Of a DNA stretch of 34,484 nucleotides, positions 24,289-32,930 are shown piece after piece (the first letter of the stretch is position 1; the number at the start of each line of letters is the position of its first letter). Source of the stretch: Acidobacteriota bacterium (GTDB lineage Bacteria > Acidobacteriota > Terriglobia > Acidiferrales > UBA7541); assembly GCA_003166795.1 (NCBI GenBank), contig PMUS01000057.1:1-34484 (forward strand), in the 5' to 3' direction. The translations under genes were made by a program, and so were the position numbers. The notes beneath the pieces are model-generated. The model did no database searches. It was given only the letters and a program-made list of their open reading frames with translations, and was not told the DNA's origin.

Positions 24289-24789
24289 ATGAGGTCGCGG
24301 ATATGGATACCGTGCGCGATTGCGCTCAGCTTTGCTCTGGGAATGGTCGTGCAATCCGCGAGAGGATCGCGCAGCGAAAAAGACGAGCCCAGAGTTACAG
24401 GAATCGGTGGATTTTTCTTCAAGGCGCAGAATCCAGCCAAGCTCGCGGAATGGTATCGCGTGCATCTGGACATCGTGCTGGCGCCTGCGGGAAAGGGAGA
24501 AAACGCGCCGCAGTTTAGTATGTTTGAGTGGCGCGAAAAAGACCATCCTGACCGGCTGGGCTTGACGGTGTGGTCTATTTTCCCCGCCGATACAAAATAT
24601 TTCGAGCCGAGCAAAGGCTCGTTCATGATGAATTTTCGCGTGGCGAATCTCGACCGGGTACTCGGGCAGCTTCGGCAAGAAGGCGTGAAAGTGGACGACA
24701 AAATTGATGACGAGTCCAACGGCCGGTTCGGCTGGGTGATGGATCCGGAAGGCAATCGCATCGAATTGTGGGAACCAAAGGGTCAGTAA
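24289..24789 (+). CDS. Exported VOC (glyoxalase/dioxygenase-fold) protein
   Basis: This 166-residue protein has an N-terminal hydrophobic segment (IPCAIALSFALGMVV, about 7-21) followed by one VOC module: ITGIGGFFFKAQNPAKLAEW-type opening (GIGGFFFKAQNPAKLAEWY), then FMMNFRVANLDRVLGQLRQE and GRFGWVMDPEGNRIELWEP. The last Glu is a usual metal ligand. The first-strand His/Gln typical of glyoxalase I is Gly or Phe here, so metal use is doubtful. AAGGAGGAG directly before the ATG is the best ribosome site in the window and fixes the start. A leader on a VOC protein is uncommon. The substrate is unknown. Confidence 0.85.
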   Translation: MRSRIWIPCAIALSFALGMVVQSARGSRSEKDEPRVTGIGGFFFKAQNPAKLAEWYRVHLDIVLAPAGKGENAPQFSMFEWREKDHPDRLGLTVWSIFPADTKYFEPSKGSFMMNFRVANLDRVLGQLRQEGVKVDDKIDDESNGRFGWVMDPEGNRIELWEPKGQ

Positions 24790-24828
24790 AGATGCTCGGT
24801 CGCCGCATTGTCCGAGTACGCCGTCGCG

Positions 24829-25278
24829 CTAGTCAACTGTCACGGTAACTGTGGCGGATTTCGTGTGGCCGGCGGCGTCCGTCGCTGTAAGCGTGTAGAT
24901 GGTCGTCTTCTTCGGCGACACGCTCACGCAACGCTCAAATGCAGGCCAGACGGCATTTGATTGCGGCTGGAGGGTTACGGACTTCGCGTTCGATACGCTG
25001 TAGCACAGCATCGTGGAATCGCCGCGCGTGATTTCGCCAGGGTACGGGAAGAACTTCAGAATATCGAACCGGTCGCCGCCCATCCCTTCGAAAACTCTTT
25101 GATCCTGTTCGCGCTTCGCGGCGGCCGCCCGCTCCTGGATCACGCGGTCCCCATTCCAGCGCATATAGAACACACCACCCACATAGGCCGCAGCCAAGCC
25201 AAAAACAATCAGGGACACGACGAGGTAGACGCTCATCCCCTTGCGCGGCGGAGGCCCAAGATTGGGATCGTCGAACAC
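24829..25278 (-). CDS. Single-pass membrane protein with Ig-like tail
   Basis: This 149-residue protein has a short cytosolic N-terminus (Pro-rich, PPPRKG), one membrane helix (about 16-38), a charged helix (about 42-65) and a C-terminal beta-domain (about 75-149). That domain has the rhythm of bacterial Ig-like repeats: ITRGDSTMLCYSVSNAKSVT, then TTIYTLTATDAAGHTKSATV. Two Cys residues in that domain may pair. The start is GTG with AGGAG seven bases before it. It follows the atypical pseudopilin by 12 bp and ends the leftward pilus locus, so a minor structural or anchoring role in that machine is inferred. No specific family is recognised. Confidence 0.75.
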   Translation of the reverse strand: MFDDPNLGPPPRKGMSVYLVVSLIVFGLAAAYVGGVFYMRWNGDRVIQERAAAAKREQDQRVFEGMGGDRFDILKFFPYPGEITRGDSTMLCYSVSNAKSVTLQPQSNAVWPAFERCVSVSPKKTTIYTLTATDAAGHTKSATVTVTVD

Positions 25279-25290
25279 AGACAGCTCCTG

Positions 25291-26304
25291 CTAATTTTGC
25301 GGCTGGGCCTGCGACGAGGGCGGCTGCACGATCGTGCCCCCAAAACCGGTAGGTATAGTGGGATTGGGGATTCCGATCCCTAGGGGGCTTCCCGGTTGCC
25401 CTGCCGGCTGACCTCCCGCTCCGGAAAGCGCCTGTTGGGCAGCGCGCGCCTGATCCTCCAGAGGATTCCAAATAAATTCCCACTCTTTATATTTCTTCCC
25501 GAAGTTGTAAACCTTGATCGAAGGCGCATCGGATTGAGTTCCGCCGCCGACACCGGTCAGGAAGGCGCCCAGCACGGGACCATCAACCGGGCCAGTCGGT
25601 TTCAAAAGTGAGAGCGGGTTGACCGGCTGATCGAACGATGACGATGAAGCCTGCCCCGAAGCGGGAGCCTGCGCGGCACCCGTGGAGTTGTCCGGAGTCG
25701 AACCGGAAGGCGGCTGCCCCGACGTGTTGCCGACAGACGGAGTAGTTGGCGCATTCGGACTGTTTGCGCCGCTCGTTCCCAATCCCAGGCCCATGCTGGA
25801 AACCGGCGCGCCGATGGATCCCGGCGTTGGAAGGGTGGGTATCTTACCGCCGTTCAGATCCATCAGCGCCATCTGTTGCAGCGTGGCGTAACGGACGCTG
25901 CCGATGATCTGCCCCGAGGCATTGACGTAGATCAAGCGCCAGGCTCCGTCCCCGGACTGGTTCGTCGGGTCCTTATAGGCCGCGAAGCGCAGAAAATTGA
26001 GTTCGGGGAGGCCGGTCTTTAAATCATCGAGTGATTGGGGGTAGTGGCCGGTCTTCCGGAAGTAGAGTCGGATGGCGCGGGCATATTGATTACCGCGCCA
26101 GATCATATCGTCTTCGCGCAGGCGGCGCCCCTGCGTATACAGGTTCCGCAGAGCCACCTGCGAACCGATAATCATCACGAGAACTAGAAACATGACCATC
26201 AAGAACGCGTAGCCGGATTCCTCCGACCGGCGGCGAGGCCCGGCCGTGGCTGCATCACGGGATTCCGCGGCGCGCGGCGTCGAATTGATGCGCGTGGCGA
26301 TCAT
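25291..26304 (-). CDS. GspG-like pseudopilin with long low-complexity tail
   Basis: This 337-residue protein has a 31-residue leader ending EESG, then a type III-like hydrophobic helix YAFLMVMFLVLVMIIGSQVA. The segment QYARAIRLYFRKTGHYPQSLDDL is the GspG/PulG-type helix and loop. A glycine precedes the cleavage point (Gly31-Tyr32), but residue +5 is Met and not the Glu that major pilins need for methylation and assembly. Residues about 165-245 are Ser/Thr/Gly/Pro/Gln-rich, and a second Pro/Gly-rich end follows a short folded part (SIKVYNFGKKYKEWEFIWNP). It shares an ATGA overlap with the PilP-like gene. It is probably a minor (tip) pseudopilin or priming subunit. Confidence 0.85.
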   Translation of the reverse strand: MIATRINSTPRAAESRDAATAGPRRRSEESGYAFLMVMFLVLVMIIGSQVALRNLYTQGRRLREDDMIWRGNQYARAIRLYFRKTGHYPQSLDDLKTGLPELNFLRFAAYKDPTNQSGDGAWRLIYVNASGQIIGSVRYATLQQMALMDLNGGKIPTLPTPGSIGAPVSSMGLGLGTSGANSPNAPTTPSVGNTSGQPPSGSTPDNSTGAAQAPASGQASSSSFDQPVNPLSLLKPTGPVDGPVLGAFLTGVGGGTQSDAPSIKVYNFGKKYKEWEFIWNPLEDQARAAQQALSGAGGQPAGQPGSPLGIGIPNPTIPTGFGGTIVQPPSSQAQPQN

Positions 26305-26855
26305 GGAGTCGCCGAACCCTGGTCCGGTGGCTGGACCAGCTGCACCGTCGCGTGGCGCCCGCTCGAGATCTCCTCGACGTCTGCGGATTCGTTGCCGATG
26401 TGAATCAGGCGAAACGTGTTCAGAAATTTATCGCCCTCGGCGACCACAAGAACGTCATCGCCACTGGTGAAGAAGGCCACTCGCTTTCCCGACGCGGGCT
26501 GCGATGCATAGCCAAAAAACTCCGCGGGAATCTGCAATGGCGGAGGCGGCGGTGGCAGTTTCGGTCCGATGAAAGGCCGCGCGTCAGCCGCAGCCTCGCC
26601 CCCTGGCTTGGGAAGTGGCGGCGCTCCAGCGACAAAAATATTTCGGTGCGACCCCGAGTATTCAAGCTTACGCAGCCTGTCGAGCTGGTCGAGCCGGAGA
26701 CTCGGCTCCTGCACGTCGAGCGGTTCGAACTTGGAGTCAGCGGCGAGCACACCGGAAAGGCCCGGAACCGAAGTTCGGAAGAAGTAAAAATACGTGATGA
26801 CGACAAGCAGGACCACCAGCCCCGCGAGAACGTAGAGTTGCGTGCGTTGGGACAT
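26301..26855 (-). CDS. PilP-like pilus assembly protein
   Basis: This 184-residue protein has one N-terminal membrane helix (about 8-26), then a periplasmic linker with Pro-rich GPKLPPPPPPLQIP and a small C-terminal beta-domain (about 112-175: FFGYASQPASGKRVAFFTSG, LVVAEGDKFLNTFRL). That is the layout of PilP/GspC homology-region proteins, which link the PilNO platform to the secretin. It lies directly after PilO in the usual PilMNOP order, three bases downstream, and overlaps the pseudopilin gene by four. PilP is normally a lipoprotein; here no lipobox is seen, as in GspC-type proteins. The sequence match is faint, so the call rests mostly on layout and position. Confidence 0.72.
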   Translation of the reverse strand: MSQRTQLYVLAGLVVLLVVITYFYFFRTSVPGLSGVLAADSKFEPLDVQEPSLRLDQLDRLRKLEYSGSHRNIFVAGAPPLPKPGGEAAADARPFIGPKLPPPPPPLQIPAEFFGYASQPASGKRVAFFTSGDDVLVVAEGDKFLNTFRLIHIGNESADVEEISSGRHATVQLVQPPDQGSATP

Positions 26856-26858
26856 CGT

Positions 26859-27410
26859 TCAGGTCCTGAAGTACGTGTGAAGATCCAGATCCAGCCGGAT
26901 TCCGCCCGTCGACACCGAACTGAGATGCAGGCTATCCAGCAAATAAAAGTTTTTCGAGCGCTCCAAACCATTGATGAATTGAATGACCGCTGGATAATCG
27001 GCCTCGAGTCCCGTGGTGATCTGGACTTCGGTGACGCCGCGATTTTTGAGCTCCTTCTGCTTGAACGTGTACCCCGAGATTTTCACGCCCGACTTCATGG
27101 CGATCTCGCCGAGGTCGGCCTCGATCCGCGAATAGCCCGTAGGAGAATCCAGGAACGATTGCTGATAGAAAGCATCACAATCTTTCCCGGCCTGCGGCAG
27201 GTCGGCGCGGATCTTGTTGCCGCGGTCCACATCGGCCTTCAGTTTCTTAGCCTGGAGCGCCAGGCGGTCGCGCTCGGTGCGCAAGGCCTGCGGTTGCTGG
27301 TAAGAAGCGCGCCACAGGTACCCGGCGAGGGCAAGGTCCAGCGTCAAGACGAGAGCCAGCGGGATGCCAACCCACACCTTCCACGCTTGCCATGTGGTTT
27401 TCACGGTCAT
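26859..27410 (-). CDS. pilO: Type IV pilus inner-membrane protein PilO
   Basis: This 183-residue protein has a short N-terminus, one membrane helix (about 11-27), a coiled coil (about 35-60) and a ferredoxin-like periplasmic domain, with VTEVQITTGLEADYPAVIQF and INGLERSKNFYLLDSLHLSS characteristic of PilO. It dimerises with PilN to build the alignment complex. I took the ATG at 27410, which overlaps the pilN stop (ATGA). A GTG at 27425 inside pilN is less likely. GC content and codon use are like those of its neighbours. Confidence 0.87.
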   Translation of the reverse strand: MTVKTTWQAWKVWVGIPLALVLTLDLALAGYLWRASYQQPQALRTERDRLALQAKKLKADVDRGNKIRADLPQAGKDCDAFYQQSFLDSPTGYSRIEADLGEIAMKSGVKISGYTFKQKELKNRGVTEVQITTGLEADYPAVIQFINGLERSKNFYLLDSLHLSSVSTGGIRLDLDLHTYFRT

Positions 27411-27973
27411 GTCGTCGAGTACCACACCGTGAGGTTCAGTACGATCTTATCTGGCGCAGCCGGCTGGTCCGAACGCCGCTCGCTGGTGACCACCATGCCC
27501 GAAAACATTTTCGATTTCTCGATCGCCTGCAGGAATTGGATTTTGCCTTGATCGTCGGTGGCGCCGACTTCCAGCGTCACTTCCGCGCGCCCCTCGACCA
27601 AACGCGGAGAGATGCTCACCACGCGCACGCCCGGAGGAAGCGTATCCTCGAGATCCATGAAGATTTTCGTCCAGGGAAAGCTGCGCTCGTCAATCAGGGA
27701 ATTCAGGAAGGCCGAGCGTTCGAGCACCTGCTGCGCCGAAGGCTGGCGGAAATCGTCCGCCAGTTCGCGCTGCCGCTCCTGATCCGTCCGGATCGAGTCT
27801 TGCCATCGAGCCATATCCGCATGCAGCTCTCGATTGGCGTGCCAGGACCGATAGGCCGCGAAAGAAAGCACCGCAAGCGCCAGGACGCCGAGTGTGCCGG
27901 CCAGCGCCGAATAGGCGAGGAACGGCCGATTGTTCTCTTGAGGAGCTGTGGCGAGATTTAGCTGTAGTCTCAT
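27407..27973 (-). CDS. pilN: Type IV pilus assembly protein PilN
   Basis: This 188-residue protein opens with MRLQLNLATAP, the place where PilN carries its INLLP-like motif that binds PilM. It is followed by a membrane helix (about 20-40), a coiled coil (about 45-80) and a ferredoxin-like domain (VRVVSISPRLVEGRAEVTLE, FLQAIEKSKMFSGMVVTSER). The order PilM-PilN-PilO supports the call. It starts 27 bases after the pilM stop and overlaps pilO by four bases. The motif is a diverged form (LQLNLA). Confidence 0.87.
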   Translation of the reverse strand: MRLQLNLATAPQENNRPFLAYSALAGTLGVLALAVLSFAAYRSWHANRELHADMARWQDSIRTDQERQRELADDFRQPSAQQVLERSAFLNSLIDERSFPWTKIFMDLEDTLPPGVRVVSISPRLVEGRAEVTLEVGATDDQGKIQFLQAIEKSKMFSGMVVTSERRSDQPAAPDKIVLNLTVWYSTT

Positions 27974-28000
27974 CGGTCGGTAGCCGTAATGTTCTGGCGC

Positions 28001-28990
28001 TTAGGGCCGTCCGTTCATCATCCAGCCTGCCAGGGCGTCGAGGCCATGGCTCACCAGGTCTTTCGCGGAAGCCTCTAAGCTCTGCACGCCTTCGGCCTCG
28101 CCCATTGGCCCAGAGTTGATTTGCAGCTCCTCGGCAAGCGCGCCTCCGAATTGAGCTTCCTTCTGGCCAAACCCAGTGAGGCGTGCGCGGTCAATCGTAG
28201 CGCCCCATGTATCCTGATAGTAGGCCACGGCGGGAAAGACTTCATCGAGCATGGCCTGCGGCTCGAGCAGTTTTGCTTCGGACGGCATCTCGCTCGTGCG
28301 GTAGACGCACAGGTTCGAGCCCTGGGTTATGACCGTGGTCAGCATTTTTCCGCAGAGGCGCACCAGCAGCGTGGACCCGCGCTCTTCCAAAAGGGGCAAC
28401 GTGGCCAGCGTCGAACCCAGCACCACACCGGCGTGAGCGCCGAGCGACTCCACGATCTGCTCGTATTCCCGCACAATCTGCTGCCTCGCGACGGCAATCA
28501 CAACTTCCAGATTTCCCTCGCGGCCGTCCTGCCGGTTCCACGAAACGACCGTCTCGTCCACGTCGAACGGCACGCTTTTTTTCAACCGCCAGCGAAGCAG
28601 CGGCAAAGCGTCCTGGGCTTTTCGCGGCAGGTTATCGAACGGCAATATGAAAACGCGGACCGCGAGATCCGGGACCAGCAACGCGATGGGCGCGCCCCGG
28701 TCGGGAATCCGTGTGAGCACGCGACGCAGAGCCGAGCGAACCGCGTCGGGCTGCGTGATGTTGATTTCGACCGTCGAAGGCATCACAGCGCCCACCGGCA
28801 GCGCTTCGACCGCTACACCTTCCAGATGCCCGCGACGCTGGCCCCAGCGGGCCGCAGCTACGTGCTCGCCGGCGATCTCAACCACCAGCGACGGATGAGG
28901 CATCGCGTGCAACCAGCGGTCAATGCGCCCCACCAGTCCCACACGGTAAAACTGGTTCGCGACACTGCCTGTGGAGGTCAAGCTAGTCAA
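28001..28990 (-). CDS. pilM: Type IV pilus assembly protein PilM (actin-like)
   Basis: This 329-residue protein has the actin-like layout of PilM: PHPSLVVEIAGEHVAAARW (about 32-50), IALLVPDLAVRVFILPFDNL, LLRWRLKKSVPFDVDETVVS and VLGSTLATLPLL. The residues KKSVPFD are a PilM-type landmark. It is cytosolic and recruits PilN to the motor. No start is strong: the frame begins at TTG (28990), which overlaps the pilB stop by eight bases and has AAGG a little upstream. Starts further in would remove about 15-30 residues without touching conserved parts. The nucleotide-binding residues are less clear than in Thermus PilM. Confidence 0.85.
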   Translation of the reverse strand: MTSLTSTGSVANQFYRVGLVGRIDRWLHAMPHPSLVVEIAGEHVAAARWGQRRGHLEGVAVEALPVGAVMPSTVEINITQPDAVRSALRRVLTRIPDRGAPIALLVPDLAVRVFILPFDNLPRKAQDALPLLRWRLKKSVPFDVDETVVSWNRQDGREGNLEVVIAVARQQIVREYEQIVESLGAHAGVVLGSTLATLPLLEERGSTLLVRLCGKMLTTVITQGSNLCVYRTSEMPSEAKLLEPQAMLDEVFPAVAYYQDTWGATIDRARLTGFGQKEAQFGGALAEELQINSGPMGEAEGVQSLEASAKDLVSHGLDALAGWMMNGRP

Positions 28991-30611
28991 GGAAGGTCAC
29001 CTTATTTATTTCGCGAAGGGTTGTGAGTCCGGCGCGGACTTTGCGCAGCCCGGAGTCGCGCAGGAACGTCATGCCCGCATCCTTCGCCGCACGCTTGATT
29101 TCCGATGTCGGCCGGCGGTCAATGATCATTTCGCGGATGTGATCGGAAAGATCGAGAAGCTCGGTGATGGCCGTGCGGCCCCGGTATCCACTTCCCGAAC
29201 ATTCCAGGCAACCGACCCCCTCGCAGAACGCGACACCTCCCCATTCAGCCGGATCGAGTCCGGATTCCCTGAGAACCGAGGGATCGTAGGATACCTTTTT
29301 CTTGCAACTCTCGCAGACCACGCGGACCAGGCGCTGCGCCATGATGCAGTTGAGAGCCGAGACGAAGTTATACGGCTCGACGCCCATGTTGATAAACCGG
29401 CCGATCACGTCGGTGACGTTATTGGCGTGAACCGTGGTAAAGACGAGGTGGCCGGTGAGCGCCGAATTGATGGCGATCTGCGCTGTTTCCTGGTCGCGAA
29501 TTTCGCCGACCATGATCTTGTCCGGATCGTGCCGCAAAATCGAGCGAAGACCGCGGGCAAAAGTCAGTCCCTTTTTCTCATTCACCGGAATCTGGGTGAT
29601 GCCGCGGACCTGGTATTCGACGGGATCCTCGATGGTGATGATCTTGTCCTCATCGTTCTTGATCTCGTTGATGGCCGCGTACAAGGTGGTGGTTTTTCCT
29701 GATCCCGTGGGGCCGGTGACCAGGACCATTCCGTAGGGCTCGTGAATGTAGCGGCGGAACCGCGTGACCTCGTCATGGTCGAATCCGACCACATCGAGCG
29801 TGAGGTTGCGGAACTTTTCGCTGAGAGTCTCTTTGTCGAGGACGCGGAGAACCGCATCCTCGCCGTGCACCGACGGCATGATAGACACACGGAAATCCAC
29901 GAAGCGTCCCTTGTAGCGAACGCGGAAACGGCCGTCCTGGGGGACCCGCCGTTCGGCGATATCCAGCTCGCTCATCACCTTGATTCGCGACAATATCGTG
30001 GCGTGGTGTTCCTTGGCGAGCGGCTGCATGGCAAACTGCAATGCACCGTCAATTCGATACTTCACGACCACTTCGGAATTCCGCGTCTCGATATGGACGT
30101 CGCTCGCTCGCCGCTCCAGAGCCGTGAAGATCACGGTGTCCACGAGGCGAACCACGGGACTCACGCCCGTGTCCCGCGTGAGTTTCTCTCCCGAAATGTT
30201 CTCGTCGCTGTCTTCTTCCTCGCTGACCACTTGAATCGTGAATCCCTCGGTGGCCTGGTCCAGCACGCGCTGCGACTGTTCGGTACGCTTCAGCAGGTCT
30301 CCGATTTGCGAGGCGGTGGCAACTTTGATCTGCAGGCGCTTGCCGAGAAGACCCGCCAGCTCGTCGGTGAGCTGTAACTGGCTCGGGTCCACCATGGCCA
30401 CCACGAGCGTCGAGTCATGCGCCGCGAGCGGCACAAAGTTGTAGCGGAACATCAGCTCAGCCGGGATACTGCGGAAGAGCTCCGGGTCAATCCGCTGCTC
30501 CACAAGGTCAATAAAAGGGCAGCGGTAGCGCTCCGCTAGGCGCCGGGCCTGATCCCGTTCCGAGGTGTCGGGCGCGTCGCCCACTGCCGAATTGTTTATG
30601 GGTGTAGCCAT
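28983..30611 (-). CDS. pilB: Type IV pilus/type II secretion extension ATPase PilB
   Basis: This 542-residue ATPase has an N-terminal GspE/MshE-type domain (about 20-110), the N2 domain (RRASDVHIETRNSEVVVKYR), Walker A GPTGSGKT (300-307), the Asp box with TIEDPVEYQV, Walker B IMVGEIRDQETAQIA and the His box HLVFTTVHANN. A zinc tetrad (Cys433/Cys436 and Cys468/Cys471) is typical of PilB/GspE and absent from PilT. It powers pilin polymerisation from the cytosolic face. TAGGAGGATAG before the ATG is a strong ribosome site that lies at the end of pilC. The length and tetrad exclude PilT. Confidence 0.95.
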   Translation of the reverse strand: MATPINNSAVGDAPDTSERDQARRLAERYRCPFIDLVEQRIDPELFRSIPAELMFRYNFVPLAAHDSTLVVAMVDPSQLQLTDELAGLLGKRLQIKVATASQIGDLLKRTEQSQRVLDQATEGFTIQVVSEEEDSDENISGEKLTRDTGVSPVVRLVDTVIFTALERRASDVHIETRNSEVVVKYRIDGALQFAMQPLAKEHHATILSRIKVMSELDIAERRVPQDGRFRVRYKGRFVDFRVSIMPSVHGEDAVLRVLDKETLSEKFRNLTLDVVGFDHDEVTRFRRYIHEPYGMVLVTGPTGSGKTTTLYAAINEIKNDEDKIITIEDPVEYQVRGITQIPVNEKKGLTFARGLRSILRHDPDKIMVGEIRDQETAQIAINSALTGHLVFTTVHANNVTDVIGRFINMGVEPYNFVSALNCIMAQRLVRVVCESCKKKVSYDPSVLRESGLDPAEWGGVAFCEGVGCLECSGSGYRGRTAITELLDLSDHIREMIIDRRPTSEIKRAAKDAGMTFLRDSGLRKVRAGLTTLREINKVTFLD

Positions 30612-30617
30612 CGAGTT

Positions 30618-31832
30618 CTATCCTCCTACTGAACCTACCTGGAGGGAAAACATGGGCAGATACAGCGAGATCAAAATGAAGCCTATCACAACGGCCATAA
30701 CCACCAAAATAGCGATGGGTATCCAGGAGAGCGTGCGCTGCAAGCGCGTATCCACTTCCTCCTCATAGAATTCAGCCACGCTGGTTAGCATTGCCGGCAG
30801 CGCGCCGGAGGCCTCGCCGACCTCAATCATCTCCAGCGCCAGGCCGGGAACCAGCTTCGTCTCCGCCAGGCTCAAATGCAGCGTCTGCCCTTCCTTGACG
30901 CGCTCGGACGCCCGTTCCACAGAGGTTGCGATGAGCCGGCTGCCGATCGCCGCGGCCGAAGTCCGCAGCGCCGGAACCAGAGGAGTGCCGCCGCCAAGCA
31001 GCGTCGAAAGCGTGCGCACGAATTGGGCGATCTGCGCTTTGATCCAGATGTCCCCGAAGACCGGAATCCGAGGCTTGATTCGATCAATCGCGATCGCTCC
31101 CCGATCGGACCGCGTCCAAAGAAAGAGCCCGGCGGACCCCGCGACAATCGCGGCGACCAGAAACACGAAATAATTGCGCAACGGTAAGGCAATCGAAAGC
31201 AGGATTCTGGTGCTCGTCGGCAGAGGCACATTCAACTGTTGATAGAGGGTCGCGAACTGCGGCAGGGCATAGGTGGCCAGGTAGGTGACGACAATTATCG
31301 CCACCATTACCAGGACGGCTGGATAGATCAGCGCGGTGATCAAACGGCTGCGAAAACCAGTGGTGACCCGCAGGTAGGAGATGTACTGCTCCAATACGCC
31401 GGTGAGGTTGCCGCTGCGTTCGCCCGCCGCGATCACCGTGATATATACGGGCGGGAACGAACCCTGGGCCGCCATAGCCTCTGACAGCAGGGCGCCTGCA
31501 CGCACGCGCTGCCTGACGTCCCCCAGGATCGGGCGCAGGCGGATAGCGGCAGCCCGCTCCGCGAGCAGATCCAGAGCCCTCAGGATCGGCAGCCCGGCCC
31601 GAACGAGCGTGTTGAATTGTTGATTGAAGATCAGGAAATCGGCGGGGCGTATTTTGCGGTCACGACTGGCCTGGCCAAACTGCGCCAGAAGATCGAACTG
31701 ATTGCGGACCGAAAAAACGTAGAAGCCGCGATCGGCGAGCTTCTGCCTGGCTTCCACCTCGGACTGCGCCGTCTCGACCTGTTGAAAAACACGGCCTGAG
31801 GCGTCCCCGACTTTGCATACGAAATCGGTCAT
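30618..31832 (-). CDS. pilC: Type IV pilus platform protein PilC (GspF family)
   Basis: This 404-residue inner-membrane platform has two GspF domains. The first opens IRPADFLIFNQQFNTLVRAG; the second opens AQIAQFVRTLSTLLGGGTPL. Three membrane helices are visible (LITALIYPAVLVMVAIIVV, YFVFLVAAIVAGSAGLF and IPIAILVVMAVVIGFILISL). The N-terminus MTDFVCKVGDASGRVF is the usual start, so I chose the ATG at 31832 over the GTG at 31871. An extended -10 box at 31876-31884 would start transcription near 31869, which excludes the GTG. It is six bases upstream of pilB. Confidence 0.94.
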   Translation of the reverse strand: MTDFVCKVGDASGRVFQQVETAQSEVEARQKLADRGFYVFSVRNQFDLLAQFGQASRDRKIRPADFLIFNQQFNTLVRAGLPILRALDLLAERAAAIRLRPILGDVRQRVRAGALLSEAMAAQGSFPPVYITVIAAGERSGNLTGVLEQYISYLRVTTGFRSRLITALIYPAVLVMVAIIVVTYLATYALPQFATLYQQLNVPLPTSTRILLSIALPLRNYFVFLVAAIVAGSAGLFLWTRSDRGAIAIDRIKPRIPVFGDIWIKAQIAQFVRTLSTLLGGGTPLVPALRTSAAAIGSRLIATSVERASERVKEGQTLHLSLAETKLVPGLALEMIEVGEASGALPAMLTSVAEFYEEEVDTRLQRTLSWIPIAILVVMAVVIGFILISLYLPMFSLQVGSVGG

Positions 31833-31875
31833 TTTTGTATATCGGTGCGCCGCCCTCAGGGGGCGATTCACGCAA

Positions 31876-31884
31876 AGTTTAGCA
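31876..31884 (-). promoter_or_regulatory. Candidate extended -10 promoter of the pilC-B-M-N-O run
   Basis: Read leftward, TGCTAAACT is an extended -10 box (TGn plus TAAACT) without a clear -35. The predicted start of RNA is near 31869 and the leader before the pilC ATG (31832) is about 37 bases. It resembles TGCTACACT upstream of the TolC-like gene. Activity is inferred. Confidence 0.35.
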
Positions 31885-32058
31885 TACCCTTTTTGAACGG
31901 AGGCTGAAGCCGGGAAAACAGCCCTTCACTAAGATGTGACAACCTCGGAAAAGGTGTGCTGTGCCCCACCCGGCCGAAGATAATCCGCCGGGCAAGCGGC
32001 TATGATAAAGTCGCGCCTGGAATTCAGAACGTGATCGCCGAGGCGTTGCTTGAACCCG

Positions 32059-32916
32059 ATGGAACCAATTTCGCATTTCTTCTACTCCGACCGGTTGAAG
32101 CTGCAATTCTGGGATTACGGACAGGACGGAAAGCCGGCGCTCGTGCTGGTTCACGGCGGCCTGGATCACGCGCGCAACTGGGACTGGGTCGCCCGCGCGC
32201 TGCGCGAACATTACCACGTATATGCGCTCGATCTGCGAGGCCACGGGAACAGCGCCTGGGCGCCCGGCGCAATGTACAGCCTCATCGAGCACGTTCTCGA
32301 TCTGTCGGCCCTGCTCGACATCATCAATGAGTTCCCCATCCGGCTTATCGGCCATTCGCTCGGCGGCATGATCGTCTTGAATTATTCCGGAGTGTTCCCC
32401 GAGCGCGTGCGCAAGGCCGTCTCGATCGAAGGCCTGGGCGCGCCCGAACGCAGCAAAGTGCATGGGCCGGTGTCCGAGCAAATGCGATATTGGATCGAAT
32501 CGGTCCGCAAGGTCGAAAAACGCCAGACGAAAACGTATCCCAATCTCAGCGCGGCCGTCGCCCGGATGAAGGAGGCCAACCCGCATCTCTCGGACGAAGT
32601 GGCGCGCCATCTGACGCTGCACGGCACGAATTGGGACGCCGATGGATCGCTGGTCTGGAAGTTCGACAATTACGCGCGCGTATTCCCGCCTTACGGGCAC
32701 CGCGTCGAGGACAGCGTCGAGCTCTATAGCCGAATCACCTGTCCGGCGTTGTTCTTCTGGGGCCTCGAGAGTTTTTTCCCAGTTCCGGAAACGGATCCGC
32801 GGAAAACGGCCATTCGCAATGCTCGCCTCGTCACGGTGCCGAGCGCCGGACACTGGGTGCATCACGATCAGTTGGACGTGTTCCTGCGCGAGACCGCTGC
32901 GTTTCTAAAGGATTGA
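32059..32916 (+). CDS. Alpha/beta hydrolase
   Basis: This 285-residue hydrolase has the oxyanion region VLVHGGLDHARNWDW, DLRGHGNSAW, nucleophile elbow LIGHSLGGMIV (Ser in GHSLGG) and the final histidine in PSAGHWVHHDQLDVF. Where most members carry the acid as WGxxD, this one has FFWGLESFF, so the acid is Glu or lies elsewhere. I recall the same WGxES form from a group of related hydrolases, so it is not a defect. The ATG at 32059 is preferred to a TTG at 32050. It stands alone on the + strand inside the leftward pilus locus and converges on lolA with a 14-bp gap. The substrate is unknown. Confidence 0.88.
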   Translation: MEPISHFFYSDRLKLQFWDYGQDGKPALVLVHGGLDHARNWDWVARALREHYHVYALDLRGHGNSAWAPGAMYSLIEHVLDLSALLDIINEFPIRLIGHSLGGMIVLNYSGVFPERVRKAVSIEGLGAPERSKVHGPVSEQMRYWIESVRKVEKRQTKTYPNLSAAVARMKEANPHLSDEVARHLTLHGTNWDADGSLVWKFDNYARVFPPYGHRVEDSVELYSRITCPALFFWGLESFFPVPETDPRKTAIRNARLVTVPSAGHWVHHDQLDVFLRETAAFLKD

Positions 32917-32930
32917 TTGGCGGAAACCGA

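Noticed and set aside
26352..27551. 399-codon rightward frame across pilP/pilO
   Set aside because: It is antisense to three coupled pilus genes, and its composition is Arg/His-rich and typical of shadows.
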